Assembly: GCA_035995185.1 (NCBI GenBank) | Contig: DASYKT010000002.1 | Span: 1 to 64,000, forward strand | Reading direction: 5' to 3' | Length of the DNA: 64,000 nt | DNA from: DASYKT01 sp035995185 | GTDB taxonomy: Bacteria > Acidobacteriota > Blastocatellia > Pyrinomonadales > Pyrinomonadaceae | In this document: one piece after another, positions 1 to 8,285 of the stretch | Position numbering within the stretch: position 1 is the first letter of the stretch | Layout: each line of letters opens with the position of its first letter | Translations under genes and position numbers: made by a program | Notes under the pieces: generated by a model | What the model saw: only the letters and a program-made list of their open reading frames with translations | Databases searched by the model: none | Told to the model about the DNA's origin: nothing

Positions 1-260
1 GATACTTATAACCGAAAACGTCCGCATCTGAGCTTACAGATGAACACACCGGACGCTATACACAAGAAAGCCTGCGCGGCTAACCACACAGACTTTCTAA
101 ACTACAACTAAAAAGTGTCAACCTATTTCAGGACGACTCAAACTGCTAAATCGTTAGCGGCAATTACTATGAAATTTCCTTGCGGAAGCCGGTCACTGCG
201 TTCCCGGTACTGACTTCATTATTTGATCGCTTATTTTTCATTTATGGGCAATGTCATTTT
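1..260. other. Left-edge non-coding stretch
   Basis: I see no gene or RNA here. It lies downstream of the minus-strand outer-membrane gene ending at 261. The only recognisable element is a REP-like repeat at 188-215. A long plus-strand frame running from 180 through the neighbouring gene is an antisense shadow. Confidence 0.6.
188..215 (+). repeat. REP-like repeat, copy 1
   Basis: A 28-base copy of a family whose core is an imperfect hairpin: one arm reads GTCACTACCG, the loop TTCC, the other arm CGGTTCTGAC. This copy varies at a few positions. It sits just past the stop of the minus-strand barrel gene. Confidence 0.6.
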
Positions 261-899
261 CTACTTGAAAACTATGCCTATGCCGAGCCGGAAGCTATTT
301 TCGAACTGGCCGCTGAGTCTGATCGGGTTATAGTCGATCTGGACAGCGCGAATATCGATCCTGCGGTTTACCCGGATGTCCAGGCCGCCGCCGAAAGCCA
401 TGGCCAGGCCCTTTTCACTCGGGGCCCCGGGACAAATAATTGTAGTGACGCAGCCTATATCAGCAGAACTCTTCCTCATTCCAAGCCCTACCAATGCATG
501 GGCAAACGGCTTAACACGTGTTTTCGCAGCATTGTCCTTGATCTGGACGCCGCCCAGGAAATTATAAAGCGAAGTCTTCCCGTCAAATGTGAGCGTCGTA
601 GCGGGACTTCCCGGCAGCACTATCGCGGGAAAGGAAACTTGTTTTTTGTTATAAGTTCCCGAAACGTCTCCCTTGATACCGAAATAGCGGCTCAGGTTAT
701 AGACGCCCGATGCATTAAATCCGCTAAGGTCCGAACGGCCCGCTCTATATATATTGGGGTTGTTGCTGAAATGAGCGTCCGCCTGGCCAAACGAGTAACC
801 GATAAAAAATTCCGCTTTCTTATATTCGTCATCCGCCTGCGCCAGGGCGCAAATGCTCGAGACAAGGGTAAGGGTCAATGCAAGAATAAACTTTTTCAT
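261..899 (-). CDS. Outer-membrane beta-barrel protein
   Basis: A 212-residue protein with a clear Sec signal peptide (MKKFILALTLTLVSSICALA, cleavage near residues 20-22). The rest is alternating hydrophobic/polar strands rich in Gly and aromatic residues, and it ends in Phe-Lys after a 'GIGIVF' strand. That is the pattern of small OmpA/OmpW-like eight-strand porins (outer_membrane_beta-barrel superfamily). A GGAG ribosome site lies 8 bases before the ATG. It is monocistronic, with the next gene upstream 124 bp away. The exact function is unknown; it is probably a structural or adhesion barrel in the outer membrane. Confidence 0.7.
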   Translation of the reverse strand: MKKFILALTLTLVSSICALAQADDEYKKAEFFIGYSFGQADAHFSNNPNIYRAGRSDLSGFNASGVYNLSRYFGIKGDVSGTYNKKQVSFPAIVLPGSPATTLTFDGKTSLYNFLGGVQIKDNAAKTRVKPFAHALVGLGMRKSSADIGCVTTIICPGAPSEKGLAMAFGGGLDIRVNRRIDIRAVQIDYNPIRLSGQFENSFRLGIGIVFK

Positions 900-1023
900 T
901 GTAGTTGCTCCAAATTGTTGATCTATCTGTAAAAAACGAACAAACTCTGGATGGGAAATCTAGCCTGTAAGTCTTCGGATGGACTTATAATAAAGGCAGT
1001 TGCTCTAAATAACCAACTCTTCG

Positions 1024-1668
1024 TTATTCAAATTGTTTCTTAAACTCCTCGAAAGTTTCTTTTAACGTAGAAACTTCCGTCCGTAAATTTTCCACTTCCT
1101 GTTCCAATTTCTCGAGGCGCTCGTCTTTTTGTGTCACAGCCGCAGGTCGTGAAGCGGCGGCGGTTTCCGCGGCGACGGGGCCCGATAATAAATGCGCATA
1201 GCGCGCATCTTTCTGCCCGGGCTGGCGCTCTAAGCGGACGATCATCGGTTCGTCACGGCGGGCCAGGCTGTCGAGCGATCCCTGCACGTCGTTTAAATCT
1301 TTAAAATCATAGAGGCGGCCGGTGCGGGAATGTATCTCGCCCGGCGTCTGCGGGCCGCGCAGCAAGAGGACGCAGATCGCCGCCGTTTCCGAAGGTTCGA
1401 GCTCATAAACGCTCGGCAGCATATGCTTGTATTTCACCGCCCGCGCCGTGCTGCCGTGAAAAAGATAGACCAGGTATTTATCGTGCAGGCTATCGAGCGC
1501 CGCTTGCACCGTCGCCTCGTCGTACGACACAACGGGGTCGCGGCTCGTCTTCTGGTTACAGGCCGCAGTCAGCGCATTCAACGTCATCGGGTAATATTCG
1601 GGTGTGGTCAGCTGTTTTTCCACCAGTGACCCCAATACCCGCGCTTCTACTTCATTTAATTCGATCAT
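1024..1668 (-). CDS. YceH/DUF480 family protein
   Basis: A 214-residue protein of the YceH (UPF0502, DUF480) family. It opens with the characteristic LNEVEARVLGSLVEKQLTTP block, followed by 'NALTAACNQKTSRDPV' and 'LRGPQTPGEIHSRTGRLYDF'. This family forms two winged-helix domains. The last 40 residues form a heptad-rich coiled coil typical of family members. The cellular role is not established, though winged-helix folds suggest nucleic-acid or protein binding. The ATG at 1668 gives the full family N-terminus; its ribosome site is weak. Confidence 0.85.
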   Translation of the reverse strand: MIELNEVEARVLGSLVEKQLTTPEYYPMTLNALTAACNQKTSRDPVVSYDEATVQAALDSLHDKYLVYLFHGSTARAVKYKHMLPSVYELEPSETAAICVLLLRGPQTPGEIHSRTGRLYDFKDLNDVQGSLDSLARRDEPMIVRLERQPGQKDARYAHLLSGPVAAETAAASRPAAVTQKDERLEKLEQEVENLRTEVSTLKETFEEFKKQFE

Positions 1669-1789
1669 GGCTAAATTATCCTACAACATTAATTCTTCAG
1701 GGAAAATTGCTAATACCGATGTTTGGTTTAATTCATGTTTTTCACATGATTCGTGACGCCTAATGGGAGGATATTGGGATGGCGACGGA

Positions 1790-1817
1790 GTCAGTACCGG
1801 GAACGATAGTGACCGGC
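1790..1817 (-). repeat. REP-like repeat, copy 2
   Basis: Reverse-orientation copy (GTCAGTACCG arm, then the complement of GTCACTATCG). With copy 3 it forms a facing pair about 107 bp apart, the arrangement usual for BIME-type REP doublets. Confidence 0.65.
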
Positions 1818-1924
1818 TCGCTGGCGCAGCGAGCACGATCATAAGTTCACGGTTCAATAACAAGACTTGTGACAGGGTCTTATCTGACGGCTAAAATGAC
1901 GTAAATTTTTCGCTTCGCTTCATA

Positions 1925-1953
1925 GCCGGTCACTACCGTTCCCGGTTCTGACC
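1925..1953 (+). repeat. REP-like repeat, copy 3
   Basis: The best-matching copy: GTCACTACCG arm, TTCC loop, CGGTTCTGAC arm. It lies 24 bp before the exonuclease start codon, so it may influence that gene's 5' leader. Confidence 0.7.
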
Positions 1954-1976
1954 TGTTTCCGGTACAATTTCAGGGA

Positions 1977-2588
1977 ATGGAAATTTTAGTCGCCCGCACC
2001 GCCAAAGAAATAGATTCGGCTTATGCCCGGCTTTCCGCGTGTAAAGAGATCGGCTGTGACACGGAAACTTCCGGGTTAATGGCAGGAAAAAGCCGCCTGT
2101 TTTCCGTGCAGTTTTCCGACGGCGAACTCGGAGTGCTGATTCCCGTCAGCGAAGGCGTCGGGCTCGGACCGCTGGCCGAACTTTTATCTTCCACGGAACA
2201 CATCAAAATTTTTCACAACGCAAAATTCGACCTGCAATTCCTCGGCGCCGCCGGGTACAGCACCAATAACATTTTCGATACGATGATCGCCGAAAAGGTT
2301 TTGACCAAAGGCGCTTATCAATCTTCTTCGCTGGCGGAAACCCTCTACCGCTACTTTGCCGTCGATCTGGAAAAATCGCATCGCGATAAATTCTCTTCGC
2401 GAAAATGGGACGGCATATGGACGGAAGATTTGGTCAGCTACGCGCTGTCAGATGTTGTTCACCTGCCGCAATTGATGCGCGAGCAAAATACGTGGCTTTT
2501 AAAATTGGCTTTAGAACAAAAATACGCGGCGCAATTAGCCAGGCTGCTGCCAAACTCCCCTCCTTACAAAGGAGGGGTGCGGCTTTAG
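1977..2588 (+). CDS. 3'-5' exonuclease domain protein (RNase D-like)
   Basis: A 203-residue DEDDy-type exonuclease. ExoI is 'GCDTETSGL' with Asp28 and Glu30. ExoII is 'IFHNAKFDLQFLG'. ExoIII is 'SYALSDVVHLPQL' with the Tyr-x3-Asp signature. It should hydrolyse single-stranded nucleic acid ends with two metal ions. It is about half the length of RNase D and lacks HRDC domains, so it resembles stand-alone exonuclease-domain proteins. The last dozen residues (from about 'NSPPYKGGVRL') and the stop codon are encoded by a dispersed repeat (2552-2604), so the native C-terminus has been replaced or extended. Confidence 0.8.
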   Translation: MEILVARTAKEIDSAYARLSACKEIGCDTETSGLMAGKSRLFSVQFSDGELGVLIPVSEGVGLGPLAELLSSTEHIKIFHNAKFDLQFLGAAGYSTNNIFDTMIAEKVLTKGAYQSSSLAETLYRYFAVDLEKSHRDKFSSRKWDGIWTEDLVSYALSDVVHLPQLMREQNTWLLKLALEQKYAAQLARLLPNSPPYKGGVRL

Positions 2589-2604
2589 CCGCGGGGTGGT
2601 TCTC
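2552..2604 (+). repeat. CTCCCCTCC-type dispersed repeat inside a gene end
   Basis: A palindromic element: CTCCCCTCC and GGAGGGG arms, then a GCGGC...GCCGC hairpin and a GGGGTGGTT tail. It is shared with 56190-56257. It begins inside the exonuclease frame and supplies its stop codon. Confidence 0.75.
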
Positions 2605-2617
2605 GCTTAACTTTTAG

Positions 2618-3349
2618 TTATTTCCTGCCGATCACGGCGAAATAATTATCGCCGAACGACTTGATAAATTTCTCTGCCCGCCAATCGGTTTCGCTCAGAA
2701 TGTCCTGCATCTCGTCGCGCGAGACAAAGAGATAATCAAACCATTTGCCGATAATATCCTTAAAGCGGATGCGAAACCTGATCTGGCCCGCCATGCGGCC
2801 GAGCTTTTTGTTTCGTTTGTGATAGAGCAAATGATCCGGGTTGGTTGTTTTATAAGGGTCGAGGCTGCCGGCGATGATCTTACCATTGGGCGCGATGACG
2901 CGGGCCAGTTTTTTTAGCAGGATCCTGGCTTTTCGGCGGCTGCCCAGCAAACCGAAATTATTGCCCATCATCAAAACCGTATCGAACGAGCCGGCCGGAA
3001 ATTTGTCGACTTCCTCGATCGATCTGACCATGGCTTTTTTTATTCCTCGAAGTTTGCAGACCTTAACGGCGCCCGGCGAATTATCGATCGCGGTGACATC
3101 AAAACCTTTTTGCTGCAAGTAAAACGAATGCCGCCCGGCTCCACAGCCGATATCCAGGACACGGCCGCGCACATAACCGATCGCGCGCTGTTCGCCTTTT
3201 GACCAGTCTTTGTAGGTTTCAAAATACGCGCCGGGATCCGAACCGGTGTCGAGGTAGCCGTCATCGCGCTCGACGAATTCGGACATCATTCTTCCGCCGT
3301 AATACTGCGCCAGCAGATTTTCGCCAAAGGCATCGGTGTTATTTTTCAA
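2618..3349 (-). CDS. Class I SAM-dependent methyltransferase
   Basis: A 243-residue methyltransferase. Motif I 'VLDIGCGAGRHSFYL' is near residues 65-80, followed by the acidic 'VTAIDNSPGAV' and 'FDTVLMMGNNFGLLG'. The substrate is not predictable. Its ATG overlaps the TGA of the upstream secreted-protein gene by four bases (ATGA at 3346-3349), so the two are translationally coupled. They follow the thioesterase gene in a minus-strand run. Confidence 0.85.
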   Translation of the reverse strand: MKNNTDAFGENLLAQYYGGRMMSEFVERDDGYLDTGSDPGAYFETYKDWSKGEQRAIGYVRGRVLDIGCGAGRHSFYLQQKGFDVTAIDNSPGAVKVCKLRGIKKAMVRSIEEVDKFPAGSFDTVLMMGNNFGLLGSRRKARILLKKLARVIAPNGKIIAGSLDPYKTTNPDHLLYHKRNKKLGRMAGQIRFRIRFKDIIGKWFDYLFVSRDEMQDILSETDWRAEKFIKSFGDNYFAVIGRK

Positions 3350-4035
3350 TTGTCCTCGTCCTTAACTCTTTCCACTTTGACCGACGTGCGCCAGCGGCCG
3401 TTGACCAGTCTTTTGGTCGTTGTTTTTACAATTCTCTTGTTGGCTTTTTCATCAAAACTCATCGCGTCTTCGACATATTCGTAGACTTTGACGGGGCGGT
3501 TGGCAATGACCTTATACCGTTCGGTGATATGCCAGCAGCAACCCGATTTATCGAAAGTTTCCAGCGTCTTGTTCTTTTTATCGACGGTGAACATGCCCAG
3601 GTGATAAGCAAGATCGGTGAATTTTTGGTTAAAGACGAATTTTCCCGCCACCCTGGAAGATAAATACACGCGATAAGACGGGCCGTTATAGGAACCGTTC
3701 GTGCCGTCGCAGATGGCGATATCTTCCATGCCGTCAAAATTAAAATCATCGACGTTGATCACGCTCTGCGCGTCGTAGAGCAAGGTGGTATTGACCAGCG
3801 GCTTGTCGTCGTTGCCGAATTCCATGTGCGTTTCCGGCAGCTTGATGATCTGGTACGCCGCGCGTCCGCCTTTCTTGTAAAAAGAAAATGTGGCCTCGCC
3901 GTCACAGGAAAAGTCGTCACACTTTTCCACGTCGATCTTGACGTCAAAAAATTTCGAAGCATTTTTGAGCTCGAAGGTCTTCTGAGCAAAGATCGGCGAG
4001 GCTAAAACAAGGATCAATATTAAAATATTTTTCAT
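3346..4035 (-). CDS. Secreted protein, FG-GAP/XAC2610-like
   Basis: A 229-residue protein with a Sec signal peptide (MKNILILILVLASPIFA). A segment 'VDDFNFDGMEDIAICDG' resembles the calcium-binding FG-GAP/EF-like loop of XAC2610-related proteins. Lys/Arg-rich strands follow. It is presumably periplasmic or surface exposed. It sits 9 bp after the thioesterase gene and overlaps the methyltransferase gene by four bases, so the three probably form one transcript. The function is unknown. Confidence 0.6.
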   Translation of the reverse strand: MKNILILILVLASPIFAQKTFELKNASKFFDVKIDVEKCDDFSCDGEATFSFYKKGGRAAYQIIKLPETHMEFGNDDKPLVNTTLLYDAQSVINVDDFNFDGMEDIAICDGTNGSYNGPSYRVYLSSRVAGKFVFNQKFTDLAYHLGMFTVDKKNKTLETFDKSGCCWHITERYKVIANRPVKVYEYVEDAMSFDEKANKRIVKTTTKRLVNGRWRTSVKVERVKDEDN

Positions 4036-4044
4036 ATGTTGGTT

Positions 4045-4533
4045 TTACCAGCGATGATACGCGGGGTGGCCGGGCTTTACGGCGACAAAGGTGCCGCGGC
4101 AAGTGGCGCAAACTTTATCGTTGGCGATCAGTTCGGCCTCTACCACCGCGCGGTCGTCCGAGGGGGATTCTACTACACGGGCCTTTAAATGCAAGACCGC
4201 ATCGCTGGGCGTGGGCCGGAGAAGTTTGATGGCGTAATCGGCGGTGACGGTGCACGGCGCTTCATGTTGGCCGGTTTTTTTCATCAGGTAATAGGCGGCC
4301 GTCCAATTCGAATGACAGTCGAGCAGCGCGCCGATGATGCCGCCATTGACCACGCCGGGAAAAGCCTGTTGATAAGGTTCCGGGCGAAATTCCGCCACGA
4401 CCTCGCCGCTCCCGTCAGCATCGTTCGGGGCCGGGTAGCTTTTAATGTGCAGCCCTTTATCGTTTTGCACGCCGCAGCCGAAACAGATGCCGGCCGGCGC
4501 GTATTTTTCCTGGAGTGATAATTTATCGGTCAT
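4045..4533 (-). CDS. PaaI-family hotdog thioesterase
   Basis: A 162-residue single hotdog-domain protein. 'CFGCGVQNDKGLHI' near the N-terminus and 'FPGVVNGGIIGALLDCHSNW' are the conserved PaaI/YigI-type blocks, in which the HGG-type loop is replaced by VNGG. The predicted activity is acyl-CoA thioester hydrolysis in the cytoplasm. It is the first gene of a probable three-gene operon with the FG-GAP-like protein and the methyltransferase, which share no obvious pathway. Confidence 0.75.
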   Translation of the reverse strand: MTDKLSLQEKYAPAGICFGCGVQNDKGLHIKSYPAPNDADGSGEVVAEFRPEPYQQAFPGVVNGGIIGALLDCHSNWTAAYYLMKKTGQHEAPCTVTADYAIKLLRPTPSDAVLHLKARVVESPSDDRAVVEAELIANDKVCATCRGTFVAVKPGHPAYHRW

Positions 4534-4600
4534 AAATAAAAGTTAGAGTTGCGCATTCAGGTATGAAAATCACATTGAAGAATGCAATTCATAAAAAGTA

Positions 4601-5392
4601 TCATGGCTTAAAAGCATCACGTTTCCTTTTTTCGCTCTGCTTTATTTCCTCACTGGTTATAAGATTCGTCAGCTCCAGATAATCTCCGAACTCTCCGGGG
4701 CTCACCGAGATCTTAAAGTCGCGACATTGCATCGAATCGTTCGACCAGGCCTCGATAGGCAAATTAAATGACTCACTCAGTTTCGATTTAAATTCTTCTA
4801 AGTTGAAATGAGCCGCGCTCGGAGAATATTTAATACCAAGCAAGTGTACGTACCCGCCAAAAAACTCCAGATTCAATTTATCGACATTGTTAAATTTCGG
4901 AAGTTTTTCAAGCGTACTGGAGTAAAACCTATATTGATAAATTTCGGTCGGAAGAATCGTCGGACCAAAAGTGTAAAAGGGGCTATCGCTTTCGCGCTGA
5001 AGTCCAAATGCATTTTGCACTTCAGCGCGGGTCATTCCGAGTCTCAATCCTCTTATGTCTGGAGCTTGCGCCAATGTTAAATTGCATTCGATATTTCTTG
5101 GCTGCGGTTGCGGCGGCACAGATTGCTGACTCTCAGGTACATATCCCCAAGTACCGTTCGATTTAAGAATGACGCCTTTTCCGCTTTCGGTTGTCGCCCT
5201 TTCAGTTGTAATTTTTTCAACAGCCTGGGGTTTGACTCGTCCAGACTTCGGAATATTCTTTTTTTGCGCCAGTGCAAAATTCGACGTTGATAAAATTAAT
5301 AAACTCGAAAATGCAATTTTCCCGAAAGTGCGAATCAAACATTTATAATGCCTTGATCGTGGAAATGAAAATCTCGTAAAGTTTTTTATCAT
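4601..5392 (-). CDS. Secreted hypothetical protein
   Basis: A 263-residue protein read from the ATG at 5392. It has a basic N-terminus and hydrophobic core (IAFSSLLILSTSNFALAQ) typical of a Sec signal. 'NGTWGYVPES' occurs in several acidobacterial secreted proteins. The C-terminal half has 'GLRLGMTRAEVQNAFGL', a SmpA/BamE-like 'gmt..ev...lG' helix that often occurs in envelope proteins. An in-frame upstream start at 5473 exists, but the extension runs through a REP-like repeat (5414-5441) and is unlikely to be coding. Confidence 0.6.
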   Translation of the reverse strand: MIKNFTRFSFPRSRHYKCLIRTFGKIAFSSLLILSTSNFALAQKKNIPKSGRVKPQAVEKITTERATTESGKGVILKSNGTWGYVPESQQSVPPQPQPRNIECNLTLAQAPDIRGLRLGMTRAEVQNAFGLQRESDSPFYTFGPTILPTEIYQYRFYSSTLEKLPKFNNVDKLNLEFFGGYVHLLGIKYSPSAAHFNLEEFKSKLSESFNLPIEAWSNDSMQCRDFKISVSPGEFGDYLELTNLITSEEIKQSEKRKRDAFKP

Positions 5393-5413
5393 AGGACAAG
5401 AAAAGCAAAGAAA

Positions 5414-5441
5414 CCCGTCACCACCGTTCCCGGTTCTGACC
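5414..5441 (+). repeat. REP-like repeat, copy 4
   Basis: The copy carries the CCACCG-TTCC-CGGTTCTGAC core. It lies immediately upstream of the secreted protein whose start I place at 5392. Confidence 0.65.
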
Positions 5442-5508
5442 CGTAGCCTAGCTGCCTGGTTTTCAATCCACAATCGGCTATCGTAAATCCAAAATCGAAT
5501 TAAATACT

Positions 5509-6072
5509 TTAATAAAAAGATCTCCAGAATTTGTCAAAGATCTTTATCCCCTCGCCGTTTTCGTCCATAAAATCCCCGCTGTCGCTTTTCTTTTTGCTGG
5601 TTTTACTTTTCCTGGCAAAATATCCGTAAACAAAAACCGCATTTTTTCTTTCGCGCACGTAATAAACGACCTGGATAGTTTCAGCGTCACCGTCGTAAAT
5701 ATTCATTATCGCTGTGTTCTCTTTGTCGCCTTCGTGTGCGGGCAGGGACTTTGTTTGCCAGGTAATGTCATCGACTTTTTTATCGTCCTTGATAAACATC
5801 CCGGCGATCGCTTTTCCGGCCCTGCTTCTGATCGTATCTAAAGACTCGCCTTCATTCTGGAAAACGATAAACATGCCCGAAGGTTTTTTACCTTCCCGCA
5901 GCAGCGTACCCCTGAAATTTTTCCACTTCACGGGGACGATGCCGTCCAGCATGCCAAAATTTACGCCGTCCGCTTCTCTCGCTTCAGCTTTTGTCATGCC
6001 GCGAGTCTGCGCTTGCATGGAGATAGAAGAAAAAAGAAGCACGCTAAAAATTATCAGGAATTTTCTTTTCAT
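5509..6072 (-). CDS. Secreted hypothetical protein
   Basis: A 187-residue protein with a signal peptide (MKRKFLIIFSVLLFSSISMQAQ). The mature part is lysine-rich and has 'GMTKAEAREADGVNFGMLDG' near its start. No catalytic motif or known domain is visible. It lies 14 bp downstream of the fumC stop on the same strand, so it may be co-transcribed with fumC without a functional link. Confidence 0.55.
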   Translation of the reverse strand: MKRKFLIIFSVLLFSSISMQAQTRGMTKAEAREADGVNFGMLDGIVPVKWKNFRGTLLREGKKPSGMFIVFQNEGESLDTIRSRAGKAIAGMFIKDDKKVDDITWQTKSLPAHEGDKENTAIMNIYDGDAETIQVVYYVRERKNAVFVYGYFARKSKTSKKKSDSGDFMDENGEGIKIFDKFWRSFY

Positions 6073-6086
6073 GTTTTCCAGGGGTC

Positions 6087-7490
6087 CTATGGATGCGTCA
6101 TCTCCTCAGGCTTGACCAGCTCGTCGAATTTTTCCGCAGTCAGCAGGTCTAATTCGACGGCGGCTTCGCGCAGGTTGATACTTTTTTTGTGCGCGTATTT
6201 GGCGATCCTGGCGGCATTGTCGTAACCGATGTGCTGATTAAGCGCCGTTACCAGCATCAGCGAATCGCGCAGGTATTCATCGATCTGCCCGGCATTTATC
6301 TCGATACCTTTGATGCAAAATTCGACGAATCCGTAGCACGCATCGTGCAGCAAACGGACGGAGTGCAGAAAATTGTGGATCATCACCGGCTTGAAAACGT
6401 TAAGCTCGAAATTTCCCTGTGAACCGGCAAAACCGATGGCAGCGTCATTGCCGAACACCTGCACGGCGACCATCGTCATCGCTTCGGATTGAGTGGGATT
6501 GACCTTGCCCGGCATGATCGAACTTCCCGGCTCGTTTTCGGGCAGCGTTAGTTCGCCGAGACCGCAGCGCGGCCCGGAAGCAAGCCAGCGAATATCGTTG
6601 GCGATCTTCATCAAGCTTCCCGCGAGAGTTTTAAGCGCGCCGGATGCGAAAACGATCTCATCGTGCGCCGACAAAGCGGCGAATTTATCCGGGTGCGCTT
6701 TGAATGGCAGGCCCGTGAGCTCGGCGATCCTGGCCGCCGCGCGCTCGGCAAATTCCGGGTGCGAATTAAGGCCCGTGCCGACAGCCGTGCCGCCGATCGC
6801 CAGGTCGAGCAATCCGCTCATCGCCATTTTTAATCTTTCTACGTCACGCTCTACCAGTGACGCCCAGCCGCCGAATTCCTGCCCGACGGTGAGCGGCGTG
6901 GCGTCCTGCAAATGCGTGCGGCCGATCTTGATCACGTCTTTGTACTGCTTTGCCTTGGCGTCGATCGCATCGTGGACTTTTTGCACCTGTGGAATGAGAG
7001 CGTTCATCCGCTCGGCGGCGGCGATGTACATCGCGGTCGGAAAAGTGTCGTTCGAAGATTGCGATTTGTTGACGTCGTCGTTCGGGTGCACGGGCGTTTT
7101 GCTGCCCATAACGCCCTCGGCCATTTCGATCGCGCGGTTTGAGATGACCTCGTTGGCGTTCATGTTGGTCTGCGTGCCGGAGCCCGTCTGCCACACGCGC
7201 AGGGGAAAATGCTCGTCCAGCTTGCCCGCGATAACTTCGTCGGCGGCGCGCACGATCAGGTCCTTTTTATCTTCGGGCAGCTTGCCGAGGTCGAAATTTA
7301 CCATCGCCGCGGCTTTTTTCAGAATGCCCAGCGCGCGGATCATCTCGCGCGGCATCACATCAAAACCGATGTTGAAATGGTGCAAGGAGCGCTCCGTCTG
7401 CGCGCCCCAATATTTATCCGCGGCGACCTCGATCTCGCCCATGGAATCCGATTCGATGCGTGTGTTTTGTTTCATTGCGGTTTCTGACAT
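6087..7490 (-). CDS. fumC: Class II fumarate hydratase
   Basis: A 467-residue protein, the normal length for FumC. It catalyses the reversible hydration of fumarate to L-malate in the TCA cycle as a cytoplasmic homotetramer. Visible family blocks are 'WGAQTERSLHHFNIG', 'GSGTQTNMNANEVI', 'IGRTHLQDATPLTVGQEF' and the signature loop GSSIMPGKVNPTQSEA. The C-terminus is 'GYDNAARIAKYAHK'. The ATG at 7490 is preceded by AAGGA at 6-7 bases. It is oxygen-stable and iron-free by family knowledge. Confidence 0.96.
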   Translation of the reverse strand: MSETAMKQNTRIESDSMGEIEVAADKYWGAQTERSLHHFNIGFDVMPREMIRALGILKKAAAMVNFDLGKLPEDKKDLIVRAADEVIAGKLDEHFPLRVWQTGSGTQTNMNANEVISNRAIEMAEGVMGSKTPVHPNDDVNKSQSSNDTFPTAMYIAAAERMNALIPQVQKVHDAIDAKAKQYKDVIKIGRTHLQDATPLTVGQEFGGWASLVERDVERLKMAMSGLLDLAIGGTAVGTGLNSHPEFAERAAARIAELTGLPFKAHPDKFAALSAHDEIVFASGALKTLAGSLMKIANDIRWLASGPRCGLGELTLPENEPGSSIMPGKVNPTQSEAMTMVAVQVFGNDAAIGFAGSQGNFELNVFKPVMIHNFLHSVRLLHDACYGFVEFCIKGIEINAGQIDEYLRDSLMLVTALNQHIGYDNAARIAKYAHKKSINLREAAVELDLLTAEKFDELVKPEEMTHP

Positions 7491-7528
7491 TAAAGATCCT
7501 TATTACTCTTCTTTTATATTTATCGGGG

Positions 7529-8194
7529 TTATATAGACATGCATACTGGGATCAAATTCGTCCTTTTTTGTTTTGATAACGTGAGAATGTAACGATCCCG
7601 CGGCAGTTTCAGTCCTTTTGTTAACTTATTTTTTACCCAGATCAAGTCAGCAAAGCTGCCGACCGTGATCTCTCCCTTGAAGCCAGGAAATTTCTGCAGG
7701 ATGTTCACGTACTCCTCGAAGTTTTGCTGAATACCGTTGAACGAATAACTTGGCTCGCACTGTGGGCATCCCAGGCTGAAATAGTATTTTCCCTGTAGAT
7801 CTGCCCAATCCATCTCAAAAGGCTTGAATTCGGGCGCCTCGGCGCCGGCGGGAATTATCCAATAATCTTCGCTGAATACCTTTTTACCCTCAGCTATAAC
7901 AAAATCGATCCTATTAGCGGGAAACTGATGCCAAACTATCCATTTATTTAATTCAGCGACATAAGCCTGGACGTTTCCAAATCTCTCTTCGCCATGCCCT
8001 GCGTAAACGACTATCAATCCCTGTGCATCGCTTTGTTCGGTGAGTTTTTGCAAAAAATCCGCCACTCGCGCCCACTCTCCGCAACCGCTGCCGATTGAGT
8101 CGTATTCACCGAATTTGTACGCCTCCGGCCTTTCCTGCGCGGATACACAATGCAAAACGATCAAAATCAACAGAAGCGGCGCAAATCTTTTCAT
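7529..8194 (-). CDS. Secreted hypothetical protein
   Basis: A 221-residue protein with a signal peptide (MKRFAPLLLILIVLHCVSAQ). The segment 'SDAQGLIVVYAGHGEERFGN' followed by 'PANRIDFVIAEGKK' has the alternating pattern of an OmpA-like or CHAT-like small alpha/beta fold, but no conserved catalytic pair is evident. It is divergent from the Yip1/TPR gene, 91 bp apart, so the two probably share a promoter region. The function is unknown. Confidence 0.55.
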   Translation of the reverse strand: MKRFAPLLLILIVLHCVSAQERPEAYKFGEYDSIGSGCGEWARVADFLQKLTEQSDAQGLIVVYAGHGEERFGNVQAYVAELNKWIVWHQFPANRIDFVIAEGKKVFSEDYWIIPAGAEAPEFKPFEMDWADLQGKYYFSLGCPQCEPSYSFNGIQQNFEEYVNILQKFPGFKGEITVGSFADLIWVKNKLTKGLKLPRDRYILTLSKQKRTNLIPVCMSI

Positions 8195-8285
8195 TACGGT
8201 TCTATTCTATCGCAAAACGAGAAAAATCTTGACAGGATTTCGCCTAAAATCATACGCTAAACCTGCTTTCTTTTACTTCGCATCG

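Larger units (their letters stand above)
1669..1976. other. Intergenic region with an inverted REP pair
   Basis: The 308 bp lie between two divergently oriented genes. They contain two REP-like repeats facing each other (1790-1817 minus, 1925-1953 plus). A 60-codon minus-strand frame at 1681-1863 is built largely from repeat sequence and is not credible as a gene. Confidence 0.6.

Noticed and set aside
180..932. Long plus-strand frame opposite the outer-membrane barrel gene
   Set aside because: It is antisense to a gene with a signal peptide, ribosome site and barrel pattern; its translation has no coherent domain.
1681..1863. 60-codon minus-strand frame
   Set aside because: Overlaps a REP-like repeat, lacks a ribosome site and has no protein-like composition.
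5393..5473. N-terminal extension of the secreted protein at 4601
   Set aside because: Runs through a REP-like repeat and would bury the signal peptide.
6493..7536. 347-codon plus-strand frame opposite fumC
   Set aside because: Shadow of fumC, caused by biased third positions; fumC is unambiguous.
8040..8285. N-terminal extension of the Yip1/TPR gene
   Set aside because: Overlaps the divergent secreted protein gene start and lacks hydrophobic or TPR character; ATG 8286 fits the domain.
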